Origin: Diplonema papillatum
Taxonomy: Eukaryota > Euglenozoa > Diplonemea > Diplonemida > Diplonemidae
Direction of reading: 5' to 3'
Assembly: GCA_030068145.1 (NCBI GenBank)
Contig: JAPJBO010000529.1
Location: 1 to 64,000 of the forward strand
DNA length: 64,000 nt
The translations under genes and the position numbers were made by a program. This document shows, one piece after another, positions 21,001 to 33,204 of this stretch. The stretch's first letter is position 1, and every line of letters starts with the position of its first letter. The notes under the pieces were generated by a model. It saw nothing but the letters and a program-made list of their open reading frames with translations, had not been told where the DNA came from and searched no databases.

Positions 21001-24000
21001 CGAGTGGCCGGGTCCGACGTGCGGAACGACTCGGTGAGCAGCGATTGCTTAACCGAACTCAGAGCCAGGTACACCCTCAAGAACACAACGTCCCGAAGCT
21101 TCTCGAAACTGTGCAGCAGTGAGCTGGCATCGGCGAGGTCCTCGACCGGCTCCTGTTGTAAATTTGTTGCATTAGTGTGTGGGCCTTTGAAGCGTGGATG
21201 ATGCCTCTCGCGCTGCTCCCCTTGAGGTTCCTGGCTCATGCCAAAGCGCCGCCGCCCGGGTTAAGGGGTTGCGGCATCAGGCGTGCCAGGGCCAGGGAGG
21301 CTGTTCGGAGGGGTCACAATTTGTTGCATTAGTGTGATTGCTCCTGTTTGTTGGTGTGCGTTCGCGATGCACTTTGTCCACGCGGGTTTGGTTTACGGCC
21401 GGGAGGAAGGTGCAGGAGCTTCGGAATGGTTGAGTACTCCCGACAGGGTCGTTCTCTAAATGAACGCATTGAAGCACCTCGACGGCATCACTTTTCGTGA
21501 GTTCGCTCGACGGAAGGTCGACACCCTCCTCTCAATGAACGCAGCGGGTTGTCTTCACGTAGTTTCTTAAGAACGCACGGTTGTCTTCTCGAGACAAAGC
21601 TCGAGGGGCCCTCCTCGAGTGTTTCCTGCACTACAAGCATGCAGCTGCGTCTACAGAAAAAGAGTAAACTAACACACCAGTTCAGCTTGCAGTTTCTTCA
21701 GCTCCTTGGCGACGAACTGCGTCGCGCTCGGCGGGTCGTCCGCGTTGGTCGACGCTGCGCTTTGGAGCCACGACAGCACTTCGCAGAAGGCCAGCAACGA
21801 CCGGACGAAGTGCAAGATGCGGCTCGCGTGCCGCAGCTGCGTGGCGGCCGCGGTGCTGTCCGCCGGTTCGACGGTGTGCGTTGCGGGGCTCCACTTGGCC
21901 GCGGTCTGCGGGTCGGCCGCGTGGTCGGCGGGGAGCCCCGTTTTGCTGCCGGCAGCCGCGGGCTGCCGGTAGATCTGCACGTAGTGCGGCACGTACCACG
22001 GGTCCTCCACCCGACCGTCAGCGGCCAGCAGACACCGCCCGGTCACCGACGGCGACGCGTCGTTGGGCTTCCGGTGCTGCGCGTGCTGGTGGATGCCTGT
22101 GGCGGTCATCTCGACGGTGTCCTCGGGTGACCCGATGCGGATGAGTGACTCCGTCACGCCCGGAAGCCGTGCGACCGTCTTTTTCACGTCGTAGGAGAGC
22201 GCCGCAGCTTCGTACCTGTACAGATACGGCAACGTGCCCGCTGTGACGGCGATGCAGTATTCGTGGATGAGGGACCGCTTGAGCTCTTTCATCTGCTTTC
22301 GGAGGAGTTCCGGGTGGCGGGAGCGGAGGAGGTCGGCGGTAGCGGTGTTGAGAGACTCGAGCAGGCTCCGGCGGTGCGCGGACTTGAAGTGGTTGACCGA
22401 CAGGAAGCACGCTTTCAGCTCGTCCTGCGACAGGAAAGAGTCGGTGATCCACGACGGGAACACTATCGCGGGCTCCGGCTTTTCCGCCGCCGGAGAGCCG
22501 CCTTTGCCGGCGCCAGCCTTGTTCGTCTTCCGCAAGGCACCCTGCCGAACACCAAGCGGCGACCCGGGACCTTGCAGTCTCCTCTGTCCCCACTGCTCCC
22601 CCGCTTCGTTGGTCGTGCCGTTCGCCCAGTCATCCGTCCCTTCTGCCGCGTTCGCCTTCTGCTGCGGGCAGACCTTGGCGCGTGCGGCTTCGACCGCTTG
22701 GTGCGTGACTTTGTGGTAGAAAAAGTCGATGGGGTGCTGGTTATACAGTGCCGAAGCTACCAGCAGGTTCCGCTGCACGGCTTGCACGGTGACCGCCCGT
22801 CTCAAATCGCCAAGGGAATGTGTCAGAATCTTCAGTGTTCCCGCCGTCGAGTGAAAGTCGTAGTTCCCCATAGCATGCTCGAACTCCGAGATGGCCAAGT
22901 TCGTCAGATACTCGGTCCGCAACGAGACGATCTCGTCTGCATCAAGATCCTCCTGCAACGGCTCGTCAAACTCTGCCTGCGCCTTCTTCGTCTCAAAGTC
23001 CATCTGCTCAAACTGCATCTTCCGCACATCGATCCCCATGACTGCGGCTTGCTTTTTGTGCACATTGAAGAGCAACTCGGTCTCGTACAGCATCTCGATC
23101 AGCGCCGTTCTGTTCGTCGTAGCATCAACGACATTGAGCCACATTTCCCCAACGAGCCGGTCTCGGTCCTGCACTTTCTTCAGCGCCTGCGGGTTGTCTC
23201 TGAGAATCTCCTGGATGACGACGTGCGTAGAGCTCGCATCGTCGAGCACGCACTTCGCGTCGGAGTCGAGGATTTGGCTGCTGCCTCCCCCCTGCAGCTG
23301 CCTGTGCAATCGCTCCTCTTCTACGAGCAGCTTCCATTCGATGTAGAGCTGTTGCAGTACCTTTTGCCGCAGTTTGCACTTCAGCATATTGCCGCCGTTG
23401 CTGACACTTGCTGAGCAAGCGCCGGTGCTTTGACTAGTCGTTCCTCCGATGATGGGTTCTGCGAACTTGGAGTACACGACACTGACGACTTCATCTACCA
23501 ACGGAATGACTTCAGCTATCACACTCAGACTGGAGTGAAAGTCGAGTACATTAGCAACCGACGCCCCGGGAAACAAGCATTGGTACAACTTGGTATCCGA
23601 CGGTGGCTGCTGCGGCGCTCCAAGCTGCAGCGTGAGCCCAAGCTCTCCGGTAGTACCCGCGTTGGTGCTGTGGTAAGAAGCAACCACGCGTTTCTCGTCG
23701 GCGATCTGGCCGTTGATCATGTCCCTGAACAGCGTGTACGTCAACTCGAGTGACACAGTCTCTGCTGTGTAGGACGCCGTGAAGTAGTCATCGTCAAGGT
23801 CCAGCAGCGGCCGCGCGCTCATTGCCTTCATGATGGCTTCCGCGATCCGCTTCTGCTCGACGGGCGCTGTCGCATGCTCGTACGCTTCGAGCAGGCAGTC
23901 CACCACCTTCTTCTTCGAAATCCCGTACCAAGTTTCGCACTCGTACAACGCCTCAAGGACAGCTACTTTGTCAACATCAGCTTCGATGCCGCTTGGGCCA

Positions 24001-26678
24001 GCTGCAGATTCGGCTTGGCCTTTGTGCCTCTTTCCTGGCGTCCATCGCCCTCTGTGACCCCTCCGCGGAGACCCGTCGTATTCCGTATTGTCCGCATTGC
24101 TTTCAGTTCCGGTGGCACCACTGGATTCAGCCTTCGTCGCCTTCGCTGCCTCGCACTTTGCGACGTAGTGCGTTCCGATGCGAAGCATGTCCGCCTCGAG
24201 ATCTGACAGCTTTTTGAACGCGTAGTCGTACACGATCGGGTTCCCCAAGGAGTCGATGACTGTCACCGACTTCCCGGTGACGCGGTACGTATCCTCGCGC
24301 GTCTCGAGGCCGGGCTGGTTGTTCGAGAGCTGCTGCGGCTGGCTCGCCGCCCGGGCGGCCTTGTCGACCTCGGCGGGCCCCTCCGGGGACACCGAGTAGA
24401 ACTGCTGCACTTTCCGGGCGAACGAGTCGGCGCTCTGGGCGGCGCTCGCGAGCCCCGCGGCCGGGTCCCACCCGCTGCCGAGCCCGATGGACTGGGCAAA
24501 GGCAGCGGAGGCGGCCGCTTTGGGGTCGTCTCCGCTGGGGAACTGCGCCAGCCCGCCGGCCACGTCCTGCCGGGTCTCGTTCTGCTGCTGGGTGCCGAAC
24601 GTGTACCCGTACGCGTCGAGGGCGAGCCGGCGCTCGATCGAGCTGAAGTAGTTGAGCACTTCGAGCAGCCTCCTCCGGAACGCCCGCGTCCGCACGTACC
24701 GCAGAAGGTACAACGCGTGCCTCTTGTGCGCCGCCGGACCTCCTTGCCCGAGCCCAGCCCCACTCCTGGTCGGCGGGTACCCCGCCGGATTCCCGTGGTG
24801 GGGCGGAGACCCATCGAGGTCGCCCTCCTTCCTGCACGACGCCGGCCCGTCCGAAAGCGTCATCGGAGACGCGAGGTCATGCGGCTCGCCGGTATCCATC
24901 GCGCCCCCCCCGGTGGCCAGGCCCCGGGAAACGGAGTTCGGCGTGACGACGTCGCCGGGGAAGCCGGAGGCCTGGTGCCTGGCGGTCGTCAACGCACGGT
25001 CCATGTGCGTTGCGACTTGCTCCTTCAACCGCCGCAGGACGTACTGCACGTCGGTTTCTTGGAGGAACCCGGCTTCGGTCGACAGCACCGCGTCGACCTC
25101 CGGCGCGTCGCGTTTGTTCGACAAGTGGGCCATCACTTGCTGGTAGGCCGCCGGCGGCTGCGGGGGGTTCAAGAACATCCCGCACAGCCGCGAGACCCAC
25201 GGCGCGTGCACCAGGTACGCCTTCGACGACGGGCCTGCGGAACTGTCCTGCACCTCGTCGCTGGGGTGGGGCGTCGGGGACGGGGTGGATGCCGCGGCAT
25301 CCAGGACAGCGTCGCGGGTGGGCCGCGCTGCCGTGGCGGTGGACGCGTGGGGGGAGTGGTGGGCGTGCGCGGCCGCCGGGGTGCCGCCGGGGGCGAGGCT
25401 GTACGGAAGGAGCGAGAAGGCGTGGTTCTGCGCCGAGAACACGCCGGTGAACTTCTTCTGCGCCCGGTACATGAACTCCTGGTGGTCTTCGCACGCGCTC
25501 TGCAGCCGGAAGCAGGCGGTGACCTCCTCGAGCGGCGCGGCGATCTCGTCGTCGGTCAACGGAAGCAACGGAACGGCAGCCGCGGGGCTCAGCGAGCCCC
25601 CGCCGACACCGTCATCCTCTCCCTTGTGGCTGCTCATCACGTCCACCTCGGGTGAAGCGGCGCCACTCCCGTCAGCTCCGTTGCGTGGGTCGCCGCAGGG
25701 GTCGGTCCCCGCATAGCCTCCGTGGGCACTTCGTGAGGATGCCTGGGCGGCCTGGGCCACGATGTGCTCGTGGACGGGGTGGAACAGCTCCCACCGTCTG
25801 TGCACGGCGAGCCACCGCGCTTTCACGGCGAACCGCGAGAACCGGCGCCGCGTGCGGCTCGTGAACGAAGTCGAGTTGAGCCAGTGCACGACGTCCGACG
25901 GGTCGACCATCAAAAACGAGTCCTCCGCCGGGGCCGCGGCCTCGGGCGCCGGCTTCGGAGGCGCGTCGCCGCCTTCCGGCTGCTGGTCCTGGAGGGGGAC
26001 CATCCCGGCAAGCTCGAACACAGTGCGGGTGTTCACTTGGGACGGCCTTGCGTCGCGCTGCGCCTTGTCCTTCGCGGCCTGGCGCTCCTCGAGGCGCCGC
26101 CGGGTAGCCGCGAGCCTCCGCAGGGCCGCCGCCGCGTGGGTTTGCTCCTCCGCGAGGTAGTGCAACCGGGTGGCGAGGAGGACGTGGGCGCGGGTCAGCA
26201 GGTCGGCGCCGTTGCAGTAGCGGGCCCAGCGGAAGAGGAGCCGCGACCGGCGGTGCTCGAGGGAGAGCGCCTCGGCCTTGTAGAACGACTCGAGGGTCGC
26301 TACGGTGAGGGGCACCGTGTTTTTCGGCGCCGTCGTCGCCTGCAGCTCCCGGACCATCGCCTCCGCCCTGTCGGACGGCCGCTCCCCTGTGGGCGCCGCG
26401 CCCACCGCATCAAGCAGCCTCGCCCGCTCGGCCCGCCACTCCCGGATGCCCTTCACCTCGCCGCCGGCGGGCAGCTGAGGCTTCGCGTCGAAGGAGCTGT
26501 ACAACTCGCGCCGCACGCGCACCGCGTCGTGGATCCGGTCGATCGTCTTTTCGAGGTCGAACTCCAGCGCGCGCTCCTCGCGCGTCACGGTCGGGTCCTC
26601 GTGCGGCGTGTCGACGTCCGCGAACGCAAGCATCCCCGGGTACTCATTTTTGTACTGCTTCAAGTCCGAACTGGCCAT
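18050..26678 (-). CDS. Giant coiled-coil protein, CCDC162-like (three exons, about 2,609 aa)
   Basis: Exon 1 is 21678-26678 (ATG at 26678, 1,667 codons), exon 2 is 20802-21152 (117) and exon 3 is 18050-20527 (825 plus stop). Donors GTGTGT and GTGTGC and acceptors TTTACAACAG and ATCCGCAG keep phase 0 throughout. The N-terminus is charged, and the central part is helical with several conserved-looking blocks (LELTYTLFRDMINGQ, LYETELLFNVHKKQA). Exon 3 opens with a GVREGLFARQGHSYEGKTG block followed by long heptad-rich coils to about residue 2,500 and a disordered end. I think it belongs to the family containing CCDC162 and the DUF4549 domain, found in ciliated eukaryotes; this is recognition from memory, without alignment. 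A ciliary or centrosomal structural role is a guess. The upstream exon-1 sequence before 26678 is a dispersed repeat, not coding. Confidence 0.75.
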
Positions 26679-26765
26679 TCGGTCGTTCGACTCCCTCCCT
26701 CCAGGGGGCCCCTTCTCCTGCGTTTTTCTTGAGTGGGAGCACACACCAACAGAAGGTCGATGCTT

Positions 26766-26910
26766 CAGATAGGTTAAAGTTCGCTTGAGATTCCAGAATT
26801 TTGGGGGTCTCCGTGTGACCTTTGAAAAATGGGTCCCCTCAGAGCAAGTAAGGGCTATGTGGGTGCGGGTTGTTTCTTTGGTGTACACTTTCATTATGAG
26901 GGTGGGTGTA
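26766..26910. repeat. Dispersed repeat shared with 58962-59105
   Basis: Shared order of elements: AAGTTCGCTTGA, GGGTCTCCGTGTGACC, AATGGGT, AGAGCAAG, AAGGGCTATGTGG and GGGTTGT. One copy lies just 5' of the CCDC162-like gene, the other in an intron of the phosphatase gene. Confidence 0.75.
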
Positions 26911-26935
26911 GACCATTAAAGCTTGGCGTGCGGAA

Positions 26936-27795
26936 CTCTTCCACTACCGGGAATACTGCCTTTGGTGACGGTGTGCGACCAAGGCAGCTACTAAGGTGTG
27001 GTTTCAATACTGCGTTCATCAGCACAGGGGGCTTCAAATGGATGTAACCGCCTTCGTGCATCATCTTTACCTCCCATTACGACAACGAACAAGTGCGAAC
27101 TTCTTCCACGACCGGGAATACTACCTTTGGTGACAGGGTGCGACCAAGGCAGCTACTAAGGTGTGGTTCAGTACTGCTTTCATTAGCAGGGGGGGCTGGA
27201 ACTGCCTTTGTTCCTCTATCATTACGAACATGTGCAAACTTCTTCCACGACCGGGAATACTGCTTTTGGTGACGGTGTGCGACCAAGGCAGCTACTAAGG
27301 TGTGGTTCATTACTGCGTTCGTCAGCAGGGGGCTTCACCTGGCTGTAACAACCGTCGTGCAACATCTTCATCTCCCATTACGAACGTGTACAAGCTTCTT
27401 CCACGACGGGAATACTGCCTTTAGCGACGGTGTGCGACCAAGGCAGCTACTAAGGTGTGGTGCAAGGCCCCGGACCATCGCAAAGACTGGCTGCAACCGA
27501 CTTCGTGCGCCACTGTCACCCGCTGCGGGACGTGCGAACTTCTTCCACGACCGGGAATACTGCTTTTGGTGACGGTGTGCGACCAAGGCAGCTACTAAGG
27601 TGTGGTATCGTTGCTGCGTTCGCTTTAAAACGTTTTCGAAGGTGTTTCGGATCTATTTTGACTTGGCTGCAACCGACTTCGTGCGCCTCTGTCTCCCGTT
27701 GCGGGACGCATCGAGTGTGCGAATTTCTTCCACGACCGGGAATACTGCTTTTGGTGACGGTGTGCGACCAAAGCAGCTACTAAGGTGTGGTCGGT
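26936..27795. repeat. Satellite array with GACGGTGTGCGACCAAGGCA units
   Basis: Six copies of a conserved core of about 65 bp (CCGGGAATACTGC, GGTGACGGTGTGCGACC, AAGGCAGCTACTAAGGTGTGG) start near 26938, 27095, 27238, 27390, 27538 and 27727. They are separated by divergent spacers giving 145-190 bp periods. Confidence 0.9.
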
Positions 27796-29296
27796 CGGGT
27801 TTCCGAAGGGCGGGGGGCATATTTTTATCGCGGAAACTGGCAGCAGTCGACGTTGTGCATCTTATCTCGGATCGCATCAACCGGAACACCCGGGAGGTGT
27901 ATATTAATCGAGTTTTGGATAGCAGGACTCACCTGCTAGGGTAAGCTTCAGGTACTACGCAGCCAACAACGCCTTGTCGACACAACGTGCCGGGCAGTGT
28001 CCAACCGCCTTCGAATCTCGGACTCCCCACACACGTTCGCCGATGATAGGCTGAGGGCAGCATGCGGTGTCTTTTTTTGTGGCACCGCACGGCCGATGAC
28101 GGGGCTGGCATCTTGATGGGAAATCTCAGTTTCCACACGTCTTGCGGATACTCAGGCACGGCATCGTTCCAGCGGTCACCGGCGCAGAGACGGAGAGGAA
28201 AACTCGAAACTTTATTTTGACCGAAATTTCTTTTTCAATGCGATGGAGGGGAGGAAAACAAACAAAACAAAAACTTGCGAAGGGAGGGGGAAAGAAAAAG
28301 GCTGATCGGGCAAGGTTCCATGCGGCGCCTGGAGGTTTGGCGCAGCGCGACTGAAAAAGAAAACGCAATGAGAAAGCAAACTCAGCGAAAGAAATACTCG
28401 GGCGCTGCCCGGGGCTGGGGACAACAACAAATCGGATGTTGTCGAAGGGCTCACACCCCTGGGATGCAGCACAATTCTTCCCTTCCGTGCCTCACAGCGG
28501 GCGGGGACCTTGAGTATTTCCTGCCAAGCGGGTGCGCGAAAATGCGGCGCTTGGTGTTCGTGCTCCGAGCGGAGCAAAACACGGCAGCAACAGCGCCACG
28601 TTTTCCTAACGCGTTCTTTGTTTTCTTTTTCGCAACTCTCCCCCCCTCTTTGGCGCTTGGGCGGCCTGACACGAGTCTAGTCGTCGCAGTGCGCGTGGAG
28701 ACTGGATCGTTATAACGGACGGTGGCTTGGACCGCTTAGTAATAGTTGGTTTGTTAAAACGTGCGGGCCAGAACCATGTGGATCACGTTTGGGCGATGTT
28801 TTTCGCAGCCTGGCTGTCCACACAGCAACACCGTCTCGTCCGCGATCCAGAAGCGGTGCCGACGTGGCCGTCGCAAAGCGCGCGTGTGTTGCACAAGCGA
28901 GCGTTGCGAGATCCCCACGACACTTGATCGCGTTGGGGGGGAACAAAGCAAACAAAAAAACAAAATGCCGAAACGGCGTTCGCCTTCATCGGCACGGCGA
29001 AAAGGCCGGCGACCGTACCGTACGATCCCGGCTGCTTCCTAGTTCTCCGCGCACACGCGGAACCTCGCGGGGTGGTGTTTTCAAAGCGAGGGCTGCCGGC
29101 GGGAGTCCGAGAACGCATCCGCAGCCGGGGGCGGCGAAGGACGGAGAACCCCCCGCTGGGGGGAAGCTAACCGCCAGCCACTGGGCCGTGGGCACGCGGC
29201 AGTGAAGAAGGGAGGGAGGGTGTGCGGGTTCCCTCCCTTTGTTTTGCCTGCGTGCGTGGCGGGGGGGCGAGTCGCGGTTGCAACGCGGCCGCCCGA
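27796..29296. other. Intergenic region, no gene seen
   Basis: The sequence is purine- and pyrimidine-rich with short frames on both strands. Nothing shows coding bias, RNA structure or mobile-element ends. It corresponds to the 3' flank of the small basic gene. Confidence 0.4.
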
Positions 29297-29644
29297 TCAC
29301 TTCCTGCCGCGTCTCGCCTTCACCTTTTCGACGATGGACTGCCGGACGATGACGCTCATCTTCGCCTGAGAAAGCTTCTGGCGGTTTTGCCGGAACGACT
29401 GGTGCGGCGGCGGCGTGTTCTGCGGCCTCTCGGTTGCTTTGATGAGCTTCCCCTGCTTCAAGGGGACGAGCTGACCTTCCTGCTTCAACTTCTCCGACGA
29501 CGCCTCGACGTCTTTCGCAACCAGTGTCTTCGCTACCAGCCGTTGCTTCTGCTTCTTAATCGCCTTCCGGTTGACGTCGAGCTTCCCCCGGTGGGGGATC
29601 AGACCCTTCTTCGCGTGGTCGTGCTTGATGCTGCCTCTGGCCAT
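29297..29644 (-). CDS. Small basic protein, unknown (115 aa)
   Basis: The frame starts at the ATG at 29644 (MARGSIKHDHAKKG) and shows the strong third-position G/C bias of real genes here. A plausible trans-splice acceptor (CTTCAG) lies about 16 nt upstream. The product is about a quarter Lys and Arg, has no membrane segment, and looks like a compact nucleolar or ribosome-associated protein with two basic clusters (KAIKKQKQR and VKARRGRK). I do not recognise the family. Ribosome biogenesis would be a guess based on composition. The longer frame reaching 29764 begins with a GTG-type start in low-bias sequence and was not used. Confidence 0.65.
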   Translation of the reverse strand: MARGSIKHDHAKKGLIPHRGKLDVNRKAIKKQKQRLVAKTLVAKDVEASSEKLKQEGQLVPLKQGKLIKATERPQNTPPPHQSFRQNRQKLSQAKMSVIVRQSIVEKVKARRGRK

Positions 29645-32600
29645 TGTTGCTTTTTTCCTCTGAAGACTCCCAGGGTTCCTTGATAAATCTAAAGAACTGT
29701 TCGAGGCGGTTGCGCCACGGTGCGTTGGCGGATGGCCACCTTGCTGTATGCACTTAGCTACCATGGTACAATAGATGCAGTGCGCCCTTGGACTGGTTCC
29801 GCCGAGCTGAATCTTACCTGGAGGCGATTAGATGACCACCTTGCTGTGATGGATTAAACCACTGCTGGCACTGGTTCCGGTCTGGTGTTCGTGGGTGGCC
29901 ACCACGTTGCTGGATCTTTTTACAAACGACGAAACGAGCAGATGTAAGCTCCGTCACGGCCGCTCTACATCTCTTCATATAAACTCATCCACGGCGCTGT
30001 TCGAAGGCGGAAAGCAGAATCTTCAAACATCCTCGGGTGTTCTCCTTTCGGGAAGGAGACGGAAGAAGGGAGAGGAAGAGAGAAAAGAAAAGGGGCGTGG
30101 CATCGCGGCCGCCCCCTCCAAACTCTCTGTGGGCATGTGTGGGCTGGCCACACTAGGATTTTCAAGCTTTCTAGAGCATAAATTTGTGCGAGGTGCAATT
30201 CACGTTTTTCCTGCAGACCTTCGAGTTCACAGCCCAGCGTGTTGGGCAACTGCTTTCTTTGCTGCTTCGAGAGAGAGTAAGGTTTTATGTAGGATGAAAA
30301 TCGATGCTCAACCCCGGGGAGTGTGGCTATGGTACAGGGATTTTCCATCGCTTTTGCTAGGATCGTTCTCGATGGTCGCTGTAGATTTCAGGGTGTTCCT
30401 ACCAATGTCAGTCGAGCTCTCAAAGCTGGCCATGCTTGCTAAGGCGCCAATACGCCCCCCCTATCTAAGGGTGCTGAACCACTGGAGGAAAGGTTTCAAC
30501 ATCTTCGGGTGCCCTGCAATATGCTTTGTTAATAGCGCCTTTGTTTTTACACTATTTGTGTATCGGTCCCGTGGGAAAGGCGCAGTACGGCGCCCGGTTG
30601 GCGACACTTTGTTCCGAATTGCGGTCAAGTCTACACCTTCGGGAGGCCCGGGTTTCGTGTCTACAGCGTATTGTCTCTTGTGTGCGGCTGACGCAGAGTA
30701 TTTCCAGCAAAAGCAGGTCTGCATCCAGCAAAGAAAGAACGATTTTCCAATCTGCGTGAGTTCGAGACCATCCCGAGCTCCCGACGCGCCACAGCTGCGA
30801 GCCTTTCTTTTCCACGGGTGCGGGATCTTTTAGAGCTACCCAGGTGACGTGTGATCGCCACCCGTTGGAATTTGGGGGGTGGCAACAACACACGTCGCGT
30901 ATAGTTTTATGTTAGCACGCACGTTCCAAACGTATCTTAACTTGAGCTTTCTCCACGCGCATAACGACCTTTTCTTGAGGTGCTGCAATGCTTTTCGCGC
31001 TCGTGAGAACGCGAAAACCGTACCCCAGGAGGTGAAGGTTCGATTCAAAAAAATTCGGTGGACTGCTGCATGTTCGGCGGGACGAAGCATGCAATGGTAT
31101 ATTCCTTCATCAGAGTCTTCGCTTGACTCGGATTTCTGCGTGCACCTGGTGATTTATGCGCTTCGTGGCCCTCTCGTTATTTTCAAGACGGAAGGTTCCC
31201 TTGAGGCCCTTGGTGCCCCCTGCGTCGAATGGGTGCCTGAAGGGTCGTGCGTACCACATACTGCGTAGGTGTGTATACTAGCTACCGATAGACCCTCAGG
31301 ATGACCTCGAGGTCCTCGTGACGAGCTCGTGGATGCAATCCTCAGCTCCTCCGTGCACCCACGAGGTGTGGTATCTACCACCATACAACCACGTAGTACC
31401 ACCACGTAGTACCACAGGCACTACAGGGTATTTGATTAGTATTTGGGACAGTGCGGCTGTTTTTTTAGAGTTAAAGTTTTTGCTTGAAGTGACAAGGTCA
31501 GTTCTCGTAAAAAAATACGGTGTGATTGCAAAAAGAGAATGATGCTTGCTTCGTCTGCCGGAAGCATCGCGTCACCGATACCGAAGACCGTGGGGGTCTC
31601 TTCGGGTGCGTAAGAGGAGGATCGAAGGCAGAGACAGATAGTAGGTTTGCTTACCCGCGAGCAGGGCTGTGCGGCCACTTGCAAAGAACGCCACAGCGGT
31701 CCCCATTTGCGCAGTGAAAAACGACGAAACGCCCCCCGGACAAACCAACTGTCGCTAGCCACGGGGCGTGTCATGCGTCAATGAACAGTCACTAGTGGGC
31801 TAGCAAGTGTTGCAAAGAAGGGAGCCCGCGGTGAGTGGGCAAAGCGACCCGTCTCGGCTGTGACAGAGGCGCGTGTGAGGCACCCGTGGAAATTCCTCCA
31901 GCACACAACGGGGGAATCATCGACCGAAGCCGAAAAATTGAGCAAAAAACATTCCTTAGAAAGTCGAGAAAGTCGGAAATTGAAAACCAGCACAGCCCTA
32001 CCCGACACGTATCGAGGGGATAGAAGAATGGGTGAGGCTGACACTCGAAAGACAAGGTCAGTTCCGCTTTTCGAGACTGAAGCCAAGCACAGGTAGAACG
32101 CGTTAGCAAACAAAAGCGGAAACTCTTTGCGCTGTTTCCTCCTCAACTACAGCAAGTATCAGCCCACCAGGAGGCAGTTGTTGCTTCTTGGCAGGGTTTC
32201 TCGACCAGCGGGTGTTGCTTTTATGTTCGCGCAGTTGTTGTGTTGCCGACAACGTCTTTTGATTGTTTTTTTGTCCAGCACTCCCTCGGTCGTTGGTGAG
32301 GATTTATACCAGCAACGCACTCCTAAAGGGAAAGTGTCGGATAAGGGGCGATCCTTCCTCCGGTTTACCGTCAACGGAATAATGCTGAAACACACAAAAG
32401 CTGCAACACCCAGGGTGGGGGGACGCGTGGAGGACATGCCAAGAGCACACAACTCTGCTTAGTACGCAAACCACCAGGAAAAGAGCCGCAATGAGTCTGG
32501 GACACCCAGGCTCACGTGGGGACTATTAATCTGATAACGGTAGTTGGTGATTCTCTTTGGTATCGTGTACAAACAGAAGAAGGAAAAGTCGAACCAGTAC

Positions 32601-33204
32601 CGATTAAACGGCTGTTCCTTGGTGGTAGGGTCACCACACCGAAATTGATTGATGTTGCTGATCTTAATCGCTGTTTTCATCTCGCGCCCGTGGTTCTGCA
32701 ACCGCTATGAATGAATGCTGCGCCGATGACGTGCACATCCAATGGTAAAATAAGATTTTGGTCCCCATGGCATGAACACTGCTTCATTTATCTGCAAGAC
32801 TCGTCTTGTTTCTCGTGCACGTACTTTCACTTTGGCTAGCACTGTGACCGACACCAAGACCGCCTTCTCAGAATACGGGTTTAACAAAAGAGGTGGCTAG
32901 ATTGAGGAGTCTTTCGCATCCTCTTTCTCTCAGCTGTGTCGCTCTCTTTCCCAGTGGGTCGCTGTTTGTTTCCCGGCGATATTCGCTGGGTGAAAACAGT
33001 GTCCTTCAAGACCACACGGGCTCCGGCTTCGCCCTCAAGGCATGGCTCATCATTATTTCGCTCTGGAATGCACATCGAGTGAAGAACGAGGCCTTGCACT
33101 GCGCCGAATCTTCTCGATGCACATCCTTCCGCCGTAATGGTGTGGCTACGAAGTTCAGCCTGTACTGTTTCTCGGTTAACCTCCTCGATGCCTTCATGCG
33201 CACG
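29645..33204. other. Intergenic region, about 3.5 kb, no gene seen
   Basis: Composition drops toward 45-48% GC and frames are short on both strands. Three imperfect copies of a CACCTTGCTGT-type motif occur at 29740-29910. No RNA gene or mobile element is recognisable. Confidence 0.4.
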
